A DNA stretch of 64,000 nucleotides from assembly GCF_001908205.1 (NCBI RefSeq), contig NZ_LGHL01000065.1, positions 21,259-85,258 of the forward strand. Reading direction: 5' to 3'. A program made the translations under genes and the position numbers. Under the pieces are notes generated by a model. That model had not been told where the DNA came from. It saw only the letters and a list, made by a program, of their open reading frames with translations, and made no database searches. The stretch comes from Bradyrhizobium sp. NAS80.1. Its GTDB lineage: Bacteria > Pseudomonadota > Alphaproteobacteria > Rhizobiales > Xanthobacteraceae. Each line of letters starts with the position of its first letter. Position 1 is the stretch's first letter. Below, one piece after another: positions 32,642-39,737 of this stretch.

Positions 32642-33128
32642 CGGCGAACTCCTGACGCGGCTCCGATTCCGGGATGACGTGCCTTGCGCACGGTTGATGC
32701 CGCGATCGGAAGCTATGCTAAGGCAATATGCCCTTTGCTAGCGTGATCGCCGGCACATTGCGATCACGGTGATGAGCGATCCCGTTGCAAACTTGGTTTG
32801 ACACGTCGGGCAAAACACCGGCAGAATGACATCATCGAGACGAGTTTGGTTCACCCGCGCGGAGAGCATCCGCCGCGGGTTTTTTTCGTTCTCGATTCCA
32901 GAATCGGACGGTGGCCGCGCATCCGGCCATGCACTCGCTGAACATGGAGCGCCGATCGGCGCGCAGCAGTCCGAACCATTGATGGCCGTGCACGCGCGAA
33001 CGTGCCTCGCGGCGCGAGCCCGTTGCTCGCGCCGCTGCGGTCTCCGAGAACGGAGATAGGGTTCGCGCCCGAAACGATCGCGCTTTGTCACGCGATTTGC
33101 CGCGTATTTTCTTTTTCGTGGAGAGTCG
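32642..33128. other. Intergenic region with element copy F and paired hairpins
   Basis: About 490 nt without a gene. Besides element copy F (listed separately) it holds two adjacent hairpins: GGCGCGAGC against GCTCGCGCC at 33011-33033, and TCTCC against GGAGA at 33041-33056. They precede the small gene at 33129 and may form its leader. An open frame on the minus strand across this region is arginine-rich and not credible. Confidence 0.45.
32798..32887 (+). ncRNA. Dispersed promoter-terminator element, copy F
   Basis: TTGACA at 32798, spacer CGTCGGGCAAAACACCGG, CAGAAT at 32822, then a terminator: ACCCGC (32853-32858) with GCGGGT (32875-32880), inner GCGGA with TCCGC, then seven T. Compared with copy E one G-C pair is missing from both arms at once, a compensatory change that supports the RNA structure. 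Confidence 0.68.
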
Positions 33129-33260
33129 ATGACCACCTATCTGATATCGCTCGCGCTCGCGGGCCTGGTTGCAATCGTGCTGTGCGAGACGTCTTCTTTA
33201 GCGGGGAGATCAATCTCGTGGTCTCTTTCTACTTCGCCAAGCGCAGTTCTGAGAGTGTAG
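33129..33260 (+). CDS. Very small membrane protein, possibly frameshifted
   Basis: A 43-residue frame starting MTTYLISLALAGLVAIVLCE, with GGAGAG before the ATG. The first 18 residues form a membrane helix like those of small Bradyrhizobium proteins that stop soon after it. Here a serine-rich tail (TSSLAGRSISWSLSTSPSA) continues without obvious meaning, so the original stop may have been lost by a frameshift. Confidence 0.42.
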   Translation: MTTYLISLALAGLVAIVLCETSSLAGRSISWSLSTSPSAVLRV

Positions 33261-33276
33261 CAAGGATCACCAAGCG

Positions 33277-33576
33277 ATGAAAATTCAAGACGACGATGTT
33301 CGAGCGATCGTCGCCGAGACGCTGGCCGAGCAGCACAGGATTCAGCAGGAGAGCGTCGACGGCATCGTATTGAAGGCGGTGGCATCAGTGCTCGCCTCGT
33401 TTGGGATTGAAGACGACGACCGGAAAGAGCTTCGAGCGGACTTCCTGCACTTGCGGAGGTGGCGAAAGAGCGTGGAGCAGGCGCAGAGCTACACCTTCAA
33501 GGCCGTGATTACGGTGATCGCCACCGGCTTGATGGTGGCCGTTTGGCTAGGCGTCAAGGTCGTGCTGGGTAAGTGA
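33277..33576 (+). CDS. Hypothetical protein with C-terminal membrane helix
   Basis: A 99-residue protein starting MKIQDDDVRAIVAETLAEQHRIQQESVD, mostly helical, ending with one membrane helix (AVITVIATGLMVAVWLGVKVVLG). It resembles small membrane proteins found beside phage-like genes in rhizobia. Its stop overlaps a GTG of the next frame, so the GNAT gene may be coupled to it. Confidence 0.62.
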   Translation: MKIQDDDVRAIVAETLAEQHRIQQESVDGIVLKAVASVLASFGIEDDDRKELRADFLHLRRWRKSVEQAQSYTFKAVITVIATGLMVAVWLGVKVVLGK

Positions 33577-33641
33577 GCTTCTCATGGCGGCGACGCCGCA
33601 ACGCGCCCGATCAAGATCGTTCCTCGCCAATGAGCCGTTGC

Positions 33642-34286
33642 ATGTACAGAATTCGTATCGTCGATGCATCTGATGATGACGTCGCCGACAACTTGGCCGA
33701 TCTGCACCAGCTGACGTTCTTCGATGCCGCGGCTATGCCGCAGTTCGACTTTGGAGCGCGGTGGCTAGCCTATAACGGCAATAACGCGGTCGCGTTTGCG
33801 GGTGTTGTGCCGTCGACGCATGCGCGGAACAGCGGGTACTTTTCAAGGGTCGGGGTCTTGCAGCGGCATTGGGGGCAGGGACTGCAACTCAGGCTGATGC
33901 GGGCGGTCGAGGCGCGGGGGCGGCGTATTGGATGGGACAGCATTGTCTCCGGCACGACGGACAATCCGGTGGTTGTAAATTTCATCCTGGCGGGCTATCG
34001 GCTCAACCAACCCGAGGTACCCTGGGCTTGGTCGCATGGCTATATTGGCGAAGGTCCCTTCGCTGAGCAATGCGAGCAGGTTTCCCGTGATGCGGAACGT
34101 GACTTTCGCAAATTAGAACGGCGCGCGAGACGTGGCGCAGCTTCAGAAGCCCCAGAACGCTCAACGGCCCGGCACCTTGATGGCTGCCGGGTCGTTTTTC
34201 CATTTCAGGTGAGGTTCGTGAAGCACTTGCGAAGTTGGCGGTGCCGGGCTTTAAGTTTGCTCCTGCAGGAAATTCGGCGACCATAA
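33642..34286 (+). CDS. GNAT family acetyltransferase, frameshifted near its end
   Basis: An acetyltransferase-like protein starting MYRIRIVDASDDDVADNLADLHQL. The GNAT core is clear: VAFAGVVPSTHARNSGYFSRVGVLQRHWGQGLQLRLMRAVEARG and a later NFILAGYRLNQP. After PWAWSH at about 34040 the reading frame changes character; one base over, the sequence reads LYWRRSLR and stops at 34064-34066, which I believe is the true end. The longer frame then runs through a strong terminator at 34163-34199, which no real coding sequence should do. The start may also be the GTG at 33573 or the ATG at 33630. Confidence 0.55.
   Translation: MYRIRIVDASDDDVADNLADLHQLTFFDAAAMPQFDFGARWLAYNGNNAVAFAGVVPSTHARNSGYFSRVGVLQRHWGQGLQLRLMRAVEARGRRIGWDSIVSGTTDNPVVVNFILAGYRLNQPEVPWAWSHGYIGEGPFAEQCEQVSRDAERDFRKLERRARRGAASEAPERSTARHLDGCRVVFPFQVRFVKHLRSWRCRALSLLLQEIRRP
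34163..34199 (+). terminator. Intrinsic terminator downstream of the GNAT gene
   Basis: Stem AACGGCCCGGCA (34163-34174) against TGCCGGGTCGTT (34185-34196), eleven Watson-Crick pairs plus one G-U, a 10-nt loop and five T. It is about 100 nt after the restored stop of the GNAT gene and would insulate the CoA-transferase gene that follows. Confidence 0.72.
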
Positions 34287-34309
34287 GCCGATGTAAGGGA
34301 GCGCTGTCG

Positions 34310-35575
34310 ATGTCCACCAAGCCTCAATTGCCGGAACGTTCGTCGCGGGCGACGGGAAGGCCGACTGCACTCGATGGTCTTCTCGTCGTCGACTTTACGC
34401 GCGTCGTGGCGGGGCCAGCCTGCACGCAGACCCTTGCCGATTTTGGCGCGCGCGTCATCAAGATCGAAAATCCGGACGGTGGCGACGACACGCGCGCCTA
34501 TGAGCATGCCGAAATCGGCGGCGAAAGCGCGGCCTATCTCAGCCTGAACCGCAACAAGCGAGGCATTGCTCTCGACCTTGCCGTGCCGGAGGCCCGCGAG
34601 ATCGCGCTGGATCTGATCCGTAAGGCGGATGTGGTCGTGGAAAATTTTTCGAGCGGGGTCATGAAGAAATTCGGCCTCGACTATGAGGCTGTCGCGCCTC
34701 TCAACCCGCGTCTGGTCTATTGCTCGATCTCCGCTTATGGACGGACCGGCCCGTTCGCCTCGCGCCCCGGCTTCGACCCCATCACCCAGGCAGAAAGCGG
34801 CTTCATGTCGCTCAACGGGTTTGCCGATGGCCCGGCGGTTCGTACCGGCCCACCCATCGTGGACATGGCGACAGGGATGTCTGCCTGCAACGCCATCCTG
34901 CTGGCGCTATTGGCGCGGGATCGGCTCGGCCGCGGACAGCATGTCGAAGTCGCCCTGTTCGACATCGCCATGGCGATGACCGGCTTCTACGGCATGGCCT
35001 ATCTGATCAACGGCGAGAACCCTGGCCGGTTCGGCAATTCGCCGAGCGGGTCTCCCACGGTCGGCGTCTATGAGGCCTCCGATGGGCCGCTTTACATGGC
35101 CTGCGCGAACGACCGGCTCTATCGCCGGCTGGTGGTCGAGGTGCTGAACCGGCCCGACCTGATCGCCGATCCGCAGTTCGCCACGCGCAAGGCGCGCTCC
35201 GAGAACAAGGAACTCTTGCGTGCGGCCATCGCGGAGGTCTTCGCGAGCGATACCCTCGAGAACTGGATGGCGAAGATGAAGCTGGCCAATATTCCAGTCG
35301 GTTATCTCCGGACGGTCGAGGAGGGCTTCAACGCGCCGGAGGCGCGTCAGCGCCACCGCCTGAGCAGGATTCCGCATCCTACGGCGGACTGGGTCCCCAA
35401 TATCGAGACCCCGATTACCATGAGCCTGACCGGCGCGATTGATCCCGTTGCCGCACCTCTGCTCGGCGAGCATACCGAGAATGTCTTACGCGACACACTT
35501 GGTTACGACGAGCGTCAGATCACGGAGCTTGCCCAAAAGGGAGTCTTTGGATCAGGCAAGCCTTCGCCGGCTTGA
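34310..35575 (+). CDS. CaiB/BaiF CoA-transferase family III
   Basis: Moves CoA between carboxylates in the cytosol. 421 residues. The N-terminal half has LLVVDFTRVVAGPACTQTLADFGARVIKIE and NRNKRGIALDL; the catalytic aspartate fits D in PGFDPITQAESGFMSLNG. GGGAG lies about 8 nt before the ATG at 34310; a longer frame to 34235 is rejected. It precedes the two-component monooxygenase by 187 nt on the same strand. It may activate the acid that is taken up by the ABC transporter further on, but that is inference. Confidence 0.9.
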   Translation: MSTKPQLPERSSRATGRPTALDGLLVVDFTRVVAGPACTQTLADFGARVIKIENPDGGDDTRAYEHAEIGGESAAYLSLNRNKRGIALDLAVPEAREIALDLIRKADVVVENFSSGVMKKFGLDYEAVAPLNPRLVYCSISAYGRTGPFASRPGFDPITQAESGFMSLNGFADGPAVRTGPPIVDMATGMSACNAILLALLARDRLGRGQHVEVALFDIAMAMTGFYGMAYLINGENPGRFGNSPSGSPTVGVYEASDGPLYMACANDRLYRRLVVEVLNRPDLIADPQFATRKARSENKELLRAAIAEVFASDTLENWMAKMKLANIPVGYLRTVEEGFNAPEARQRHRLSRIPHPTADWVPNIETPITMSLTGAIDPVAAPLLGEHTENVLRDTLGYDERQITELAQKGVFGSGKPSPA

Positions 35576-35762
35576 ACCGGAGAGGTTGATTCCGCGGCAC
35601 CAAGCATGGCGCAGCTTGCGGATCGCCGCTTCGCGATGCCGACGTTCGCGACATCGCATCCTTTTGGGCTCAGGGTATAGGGCAACCGCGGCCCGTCGAC
35701 GCTGCCCCAGCTTGATTTAGCGAGGTTCCCGCCGCATAACTGTGTGAAAGCGAGGGACACGA

Positions 35763-36992
35763 ATGGCGCCTGGTCAAGAGCCAAGCATGGGCCAGCCCAC
35801 CGGGCCGGAATCCGGCGAACGCGCCTACGCGGCAATGCTCGCGAAGACCCGGGCGCTCGTGCCACGGCTGCGAGAGCGGTCGGTCCGGACCGAAGAGCTG
35901 CGGCATCTACCGCCCGAAACCGAACAAGACCTGCACGACGCCGGCCTGTTCCGGATGCTCCAACCCAGGCGTATTGGCGGGGCTGAGCTCGACTATGTCG
36001 CCTTGATCGATTGCGCAGACCTGCTCGGACAGGCCGACGCGTCGGTAGCCTGGAATTTCGCCAATCTGGCAAGCCATCACTGGATGCTCGGCATGTTCGA
36101 GCAAAAGGCGCAGGATCTCGTCTGGGGTCGTGATCCGGATACGCTGATTGCATCCTCATTCATCTTTCCTGCCGGCCGGGCCACGAAGGTTGACGGCGGA
36201 TACCGACTGCACGGAAGCTGGCCATTCTCCTCGGGAGTCGCGTCCTGCGAATGGAACATGCTTGCAAGCGTGGTCTCCACTGACGATGAGGCAGACGGCA
36301 TCGAGTATCGGATATTCCTGCTCCCGAAAGGCGATTACAGAGTCCTCGACACCTGGAATGTCGCGGGATTGCGCGGAACGGGTTCCTGCGATGTGGAAGT
36401 GCGGGACGCCTTCGTGGCCGACCATATGACTGTCACCGTCGGTGAACTCATCGGTGGCCGGACGCCGGGAAGCAAGATCAATCCCAATCCGCTGTATGCG
36501 TTACCGGTGTTCTCGCTGTTTCCTTACGTGCTGTCCGGCGTCGCGCTGGGGAATGCGCAGGCGTGCCTGAATGACTACGTCGAGGTCGTGCGTCATCGCA
36601 TTTCCACCTACAACCGTGCCAAGCTGAGCGACTTTCAGAGCACACAGATCAAGATCGCGGAGGCCTCGGCCAAGATCGACGCTGCGCGCCTGATCATGCG
36701 TTCGGCTTGTATCGATGCCATGGAAGATGCCAGGCGTGGTCATGTTCCCGATATGGCGGCCAAGACCAGATATCGACGCGACGGGGCTTTCTCAGTGAAC
36801 TTGTGTACGGACGCGGTCTCGATGCTGTTTGCGGCGAGCGGGGCGCGCGGCCTGTTCACGACGGGCGTGTTGCAGCGGCAGTTCCGCGATGCTCACGCAA
36901 TCAACTCGCATCTCGCGTTCAATTTCGATGCGGCCGGTACCAATTATGGACGCGTGGCGCTGGGCCTGCCGTCCGAGAATCTCACGTTGTGA
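35763..36992 (+). CDS. Group D flavin-dependent monooxygenase, oxygenase component (acyl-CoA dehydrogenase fold)
   Basis: A 409-residue oxygenase of the HpaH-C2/HsaA/IacA type, which uses reduced flavin supplied by a partner reductase to hydroxylate an aromatic ring. The acyl-CoA dehydrogenase fold is seen in LLGQADASVAWNFANLASHHW, GLRGTGSCDVEVRDAFV and a C-terminal YGRVALGLPSENLTL. No acyl-CoA dehydrogenase catalytic Glu pattern is evident. The flavin reductase gene follows by 9 nt, so the two form the complete system. The substrate is not determinable from sequence: phenolic acid, indole derivative and steroid ring are all used by relatives. Confidence 0.86.
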   Translation: MAPGQEPSMGQPTGPESGERAYAAMLAKTRALVPRLRERSVRTEELRHLPPETEQDLHDAGLFRMLQPRRIGGAELDYVALIDCADLLGQADASVAWNFANLASHHWMLGMFEQKAQDLVWGRDPDTLIASSFIFPAGRATKVDGGYRLHGSWPFSSGVASCEWNMLASVVSTDDEADGIEYRIFLLPKGDYRVLDTWNVAGLRGTGSCDVEVRDAFVADHMTVTVGELIGGRTPGSKINPNPLYALPVFSLFPYVLSGVALGNAQACLNDYVEVVRHRISTYNRAKLSDFQSTQIKIAEASAKIDAARLIMRSACIDAMEDARRGHVPDMAAKTRYRRDGAFSVNLCTDAVSMLFAASGARGLFTTGVLQRQFRDAHAINSHLAFNFDAAGTNYGRVALGLPSENLTL

Positions 36993-37001
36993 GGCCGGCC
37001 G

Positions 37002-37565
37002 ATGAACGATCTGCCGAAGCAGCCGGCCATCCCTGATCCAGCCAACGAACTTGCGAGCGACAGCTCGCCGATCGATCCCCGTGATTTTCGCAACGCGCTT
37101 GGCACCTACGCCACGGGCGTAACGATCATCACCGCCGCCGCCCCCGATGGAAGGCCTTATGGCATCACCTGCAATTCGTTTGCGTCGGTCTCCTTGAATC
37201 CGCCTCTGGTCCTCTGGAGCCTCGGAGTTTACTCTTCGAGTCTGCCCGTGTTTCAGAACGCCAGCCATTTTACTGTGCACGTACTCGGCACTTCGCAGCA
37301 GGCGCTTGCGAACAAATTCGCAAAATCGTCCGACGACAAGTTCGCCGGATTAGACTGGGCGCCGGGTCTCGGCAACGCGCCGGTGCTCGCCGAGAGCGTC
37401 GCTAATTTTCAGTGCAGATCAGTCAACCGCTATTATGGCGGCGATCACGTGATCTTTCTCGGCGCGGTCGAGGCCTATGCCTACAATACCAAGGCCCCTT
37501 TGCTGTTTGCGCGAGGGACCTACGGCCGGTTTCTTGCTGATGACGAGCGCAAGAAATCGCCGTAA
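37002..37565 (+). CDS. Flavin reductase, partner of the oxygenase
   Basis: A 187-residue NAD(P)H:flavin reductase of the HpaC/HsaB type. The core DFRNALGTYATGVTIITAAAPDGRPYGITCNSFASVSLNPPLVLWSL is diagnostic, with FTVHVLGTSQQALANKFA and GGDHVIFLGAVEAY after it. GAGG precedes the ATG. It supplies reduced FMN or FAD to the oxygenase encoded just upstream. Confidence 0.9.
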   Translation: MNDLPKQPAIPDPANELASDSSPIDPRDFRNALGTYATGVTIITAAAPDGRPYGITCNSFASVSLNPPLVLWSLGVYSSSLPVFQNASHFTVHVLGTSQQALANKFAKSSDDKFAGLDWAPGLGNAPVLAESVANFQCRSVNRYYGGDHVIFLGAVEAYAYNTKAPLLFARGTYGRFLADDERKKSP

Positions 37566-37589
37566 CGCGCTTCAGGTCGCCTCGACACC

Positions 37590-38498
37590 TTAGCGCTCTG
37601 CCGCTGAAAGCTTGTAGATCTCCAGCGCATCCGCATCCGCCCCCCGCGCGGCCTTGGCGAGCCTGAAAAGTTGTCCCGCAAGCGAGGCCATTGGCACAGG
37701 CGTGGACGTCGTCTGCGCGACATCGGCGACCGTATCGAGGTCCTTAAGCATCGTGGCGATGTGACCGAGCGGCGGTGAATGAATCCCCTGGACCATCCGC
37801 GGCACGAAGAGTTGGAGCGGAATGGAATCGGCGAAGCCGCCGGCCAGAGCTTCCGGCAATCGATTGGCGTCAATTCCGGCGTTCACGGCAAGGCGCGTGG
37901 CCTCGGCAAGCACGGCCATCGCACATCCGACAATCACCTGATTGCAGAGTTTTGTGGTCTGGCCGGCGCCGGTCGGGCCCATATGGGTGAACCTGCGCGC
38001 CATGGCCAGCACATAAGGCCGCGCCCTCTCGATGTCGGCTGCTTCGCCGCCGGCCATGATCGCGAGCGTGCCTTCCTCGGCGCCCTTGGTGCCGCCGGAC
38101 ACCGGCGCATCGATCCAGCCTGCGCCGTTCGCAGCTTTCAGTCGCGTTGCAAGATCGCGCGCGGCGTCCGGATGAATCGACGAGAAGTCGACGACAAGCT
38201 TGCCAGCGCCGGGAGCCGCTGCAAGACCCTCAGGCCCGAAGATCACCTCTTCGACGGCAGCGGCATCCGTCACGCACATGAAGACGATCTCCGAGTTCGC
38301 CAACAGGTCACGAGGCGTGGCTGCGCGCTTGGCGCCGGTCTCGACGAGCGGAGCGACCTTGCCCTCCGAACGGTTCCAGACCGTGACCTGATAGCCAGCC
38401 TTGAGCAGGCGCCGGGTCATGGGTGTCCCCATGAGTCCAAGGCCGAGATAGCCGAGCCTCTCGACGCCTTGCGAGTTTGCCTTGCTCACATCAGCCAT
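37590..38498 (-). CDS. Beta-hydroxyacid dehydrogenase (3-hydroxyisobutyrate dehydrogenase family)
   Basis: A 302-residue NAD(P)-dependent oxidoreductase. The Rossmann motif is LGYLGLGLMGTPMTRRLL, the substrate site DAPVSGGTKGAEEGTLAIM, and the catalytic lysine is in GAGQTTKLCNQ. Members reduce or oxidise 3-hydroxyisobutyrate, tartronate semialdehyde or related acids. Leftward, convergent with the flavin reductase and divergent from the ABC transporter operon, whose control region it shares. Confidence 0.88.
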   Translation of the reverse strand: MADVSKANSQGVERLGYLGLGLMGTPMTRRLLKAGYQVTVWNRSEGKVAPLVETGAKRAATPRDLLANSEIVFMCVTDAAAVEEVIFGPEGLAAAPGAGKLVVDFSSIHPDAARDLATRLKAANGAGWIDAPVSGGTKGAEEGTLAIMAGGEAADIERARPYVLAMARRFTHMGPTGAGQTTKLCNQVIVGCAMAVLAEATRLAVNAGIDANRLPEALAGGFADSIPLQLFVPRMVQGIHSPPLGHIATMLKDLDTVADVAQTTSTPVPMASLAGQLFRLAKAARGADADALEIYKLSAAER

Positions 38499-38600
38499 AG
38501 GTTGCCTCCTTCTACCGCGGCGTAACGCTGCGCGACCGCCGCTCTACCATACATGGCGCATCCCACAGCGAAACCGCCCGGCTCGCATGGCTTGCCTGAC

Positions 38601-38618
38601 TGTTTGAACCATGAAACA
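38601..38618. promoter_or_regulatory. Inverted repeat in a divergent promoter
   Basis: TGTTTGAACCATGAAACA has five-base arms TGTTT/AAACA around an 8-nt centre. It sits between the leftward dehydrogenase (start 38498) and the rightward substrate-binding protein (start 38673). It is a candidate operator; it shares TTTGAA with the MarR-type motif found in 50.8-58.9 kb but is otherwise different. Confidence 0.4.
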
Positions 38619-38672
38619 TTTGAGGCGGTCGGGTTGGGTGGCGCCGGTCGGCGCCGGAGCAGCGGAGTGGGC

Positions 38673-39659
38673 ATGATGCGAACCGTTTCGAAGTGGATCC
38701 TGGCTTTGGGGGCGGCAGCGGTCGTGAGCGCGGGCGCAGCCCCGTCATGGGCCCAGCAGACGATCCGCGTCGGCTGGACGATCCCGGCCGAGGAGTCCAA
38801 ATACTGGATGATGCGCCGTCCGGCTGAATTTCCCGATATCGGCAAGACCTACAATATCGAATGGACCCAATTCCAGGGCACCGCGCCGATGACGCAGGCG
38901 CTGGCAGCCGGTGCACTGGATTGCGCGACGCAAGCGCCGCTATCGCTCGCCAACGGCGTGGTCGGCGGCAATCTCAAGGCCTACATCGTGGCGCAGCATG
39001 TCTTCGAGAAGCCCGGCGGCTTCTCGGTCTACTGGGCGGTCAAGGATGACTCGCCGATCAAGACGATTGCCGATCTCAAGGGCAAGACGGTCGGCATTTC
39101 CGTCATCGGCGGCGGCACGCAAGGGCCGTTCAACCTGCTGCTCAAGCAGAATGGCGTCGATCCGGCCAAGGACATCAAGCTGGTCGAAGTCGGCTTTGCC
39201 GTCTCCGAAGATGCGCTGCGTCAGGGGCGCGTTGATGCAGTCAACCTGAACCAGCCGTTTGCCGCGCGTGCGGAGGCGAAGGGCGGCACAAGGAAACTGT
39301 TTTCGCTGTCGCAGGCCATGCCGAACATTGTGCACATCCTCGAAGCCTGCCGTGCCGATTTCGTCGACAAGAACCCGGAGTTGGTCAAGGCTTATGTCCG
39401 CGACATCACGTCAGGCATGAAGAAGGCGCTGGCAAACCGCGAAGAGACCTTGAAGGTCGTGTCCGAAGTGCTGAAGGCGCCCGTTCCTGTACTCGAGACC
39501 TATCTGCTCAAGGACAACGATTTTGGTCGCGACCCTGGTGCTGCTCCGAACTTTCCAGCGATCCAGAAGATGCTGGATATCTACGCGGAGACGGGCATGC
39601 TGCCGAAGCTGGACGCCGCGCAGTTCAAGCATCCGACGATCGTCGCACCGCTGCAATAG
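38673..39659 (+). CDS. ABC transporter substrate-binding protein (NitT/TauT family)
   Basis: A 328-residue periplasmic binding protein with signal peptide (WILALGAAAVVSAGAAPSWA). Family motifs are ADLKGKTVGISVIGGGTQGPFNLLLKQNGVDP and QGRVDAVNLNQPFAARAEAKGG. Relatives bind sulfonates, nitrate, pyrimidine precursors or aromatic acids. Start at 38673 has GGAGTG upstream. It heads the operon with the dehydratase, ATPase, two permeases and NicX-like enzyme, so it probably brings in the substrate of those enzymes. Confidence 0.9.
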   Translation: MMRTVSKWILALGAAAVVSAGAAPSWAQQTIRVGWTIPAEESKYWMMRRPAEFPDIGKTYNIEWTQFQGTAPMTQALAAGALDCATQAPLSLANGVVGGNLKAYIVAQHVFEKPGGFSVYWAVKDDSPIKTIADLKGKTVGISVIGGGTQGPFNLLLKQNGVDPAKDIKLVEVGFAVSEDALRQGRVDAVNLNQPFAARAEAKGGTRKLFSLSQAMPNIVHILEACRADFVDKNPELVKAYVRDITSGMKKALANREETLKVVSEVLKAPVPVLETYLLKDNDFGRDPGAAPNFPAIQKMLDIYAETGMLPKLDAAQFKHPTIVAPLQ

Positions 39660-39737
39660 GCGACAGAGCCAATTAATCCCAGAAGGAGACCGCGGCGTCC
39701 TGGTTGGCTCAGGACGCTGCATCAAGAAGATGAACGC

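Noticed and set aside
33573..33641. GTG start for the GNAT gene overlapping the previous stop codon
   Set aside because: Would add 23 mostly Arg/Asp/Pro residues before the conserved MYRIRIVDASDDD; kept only as an alternative start.
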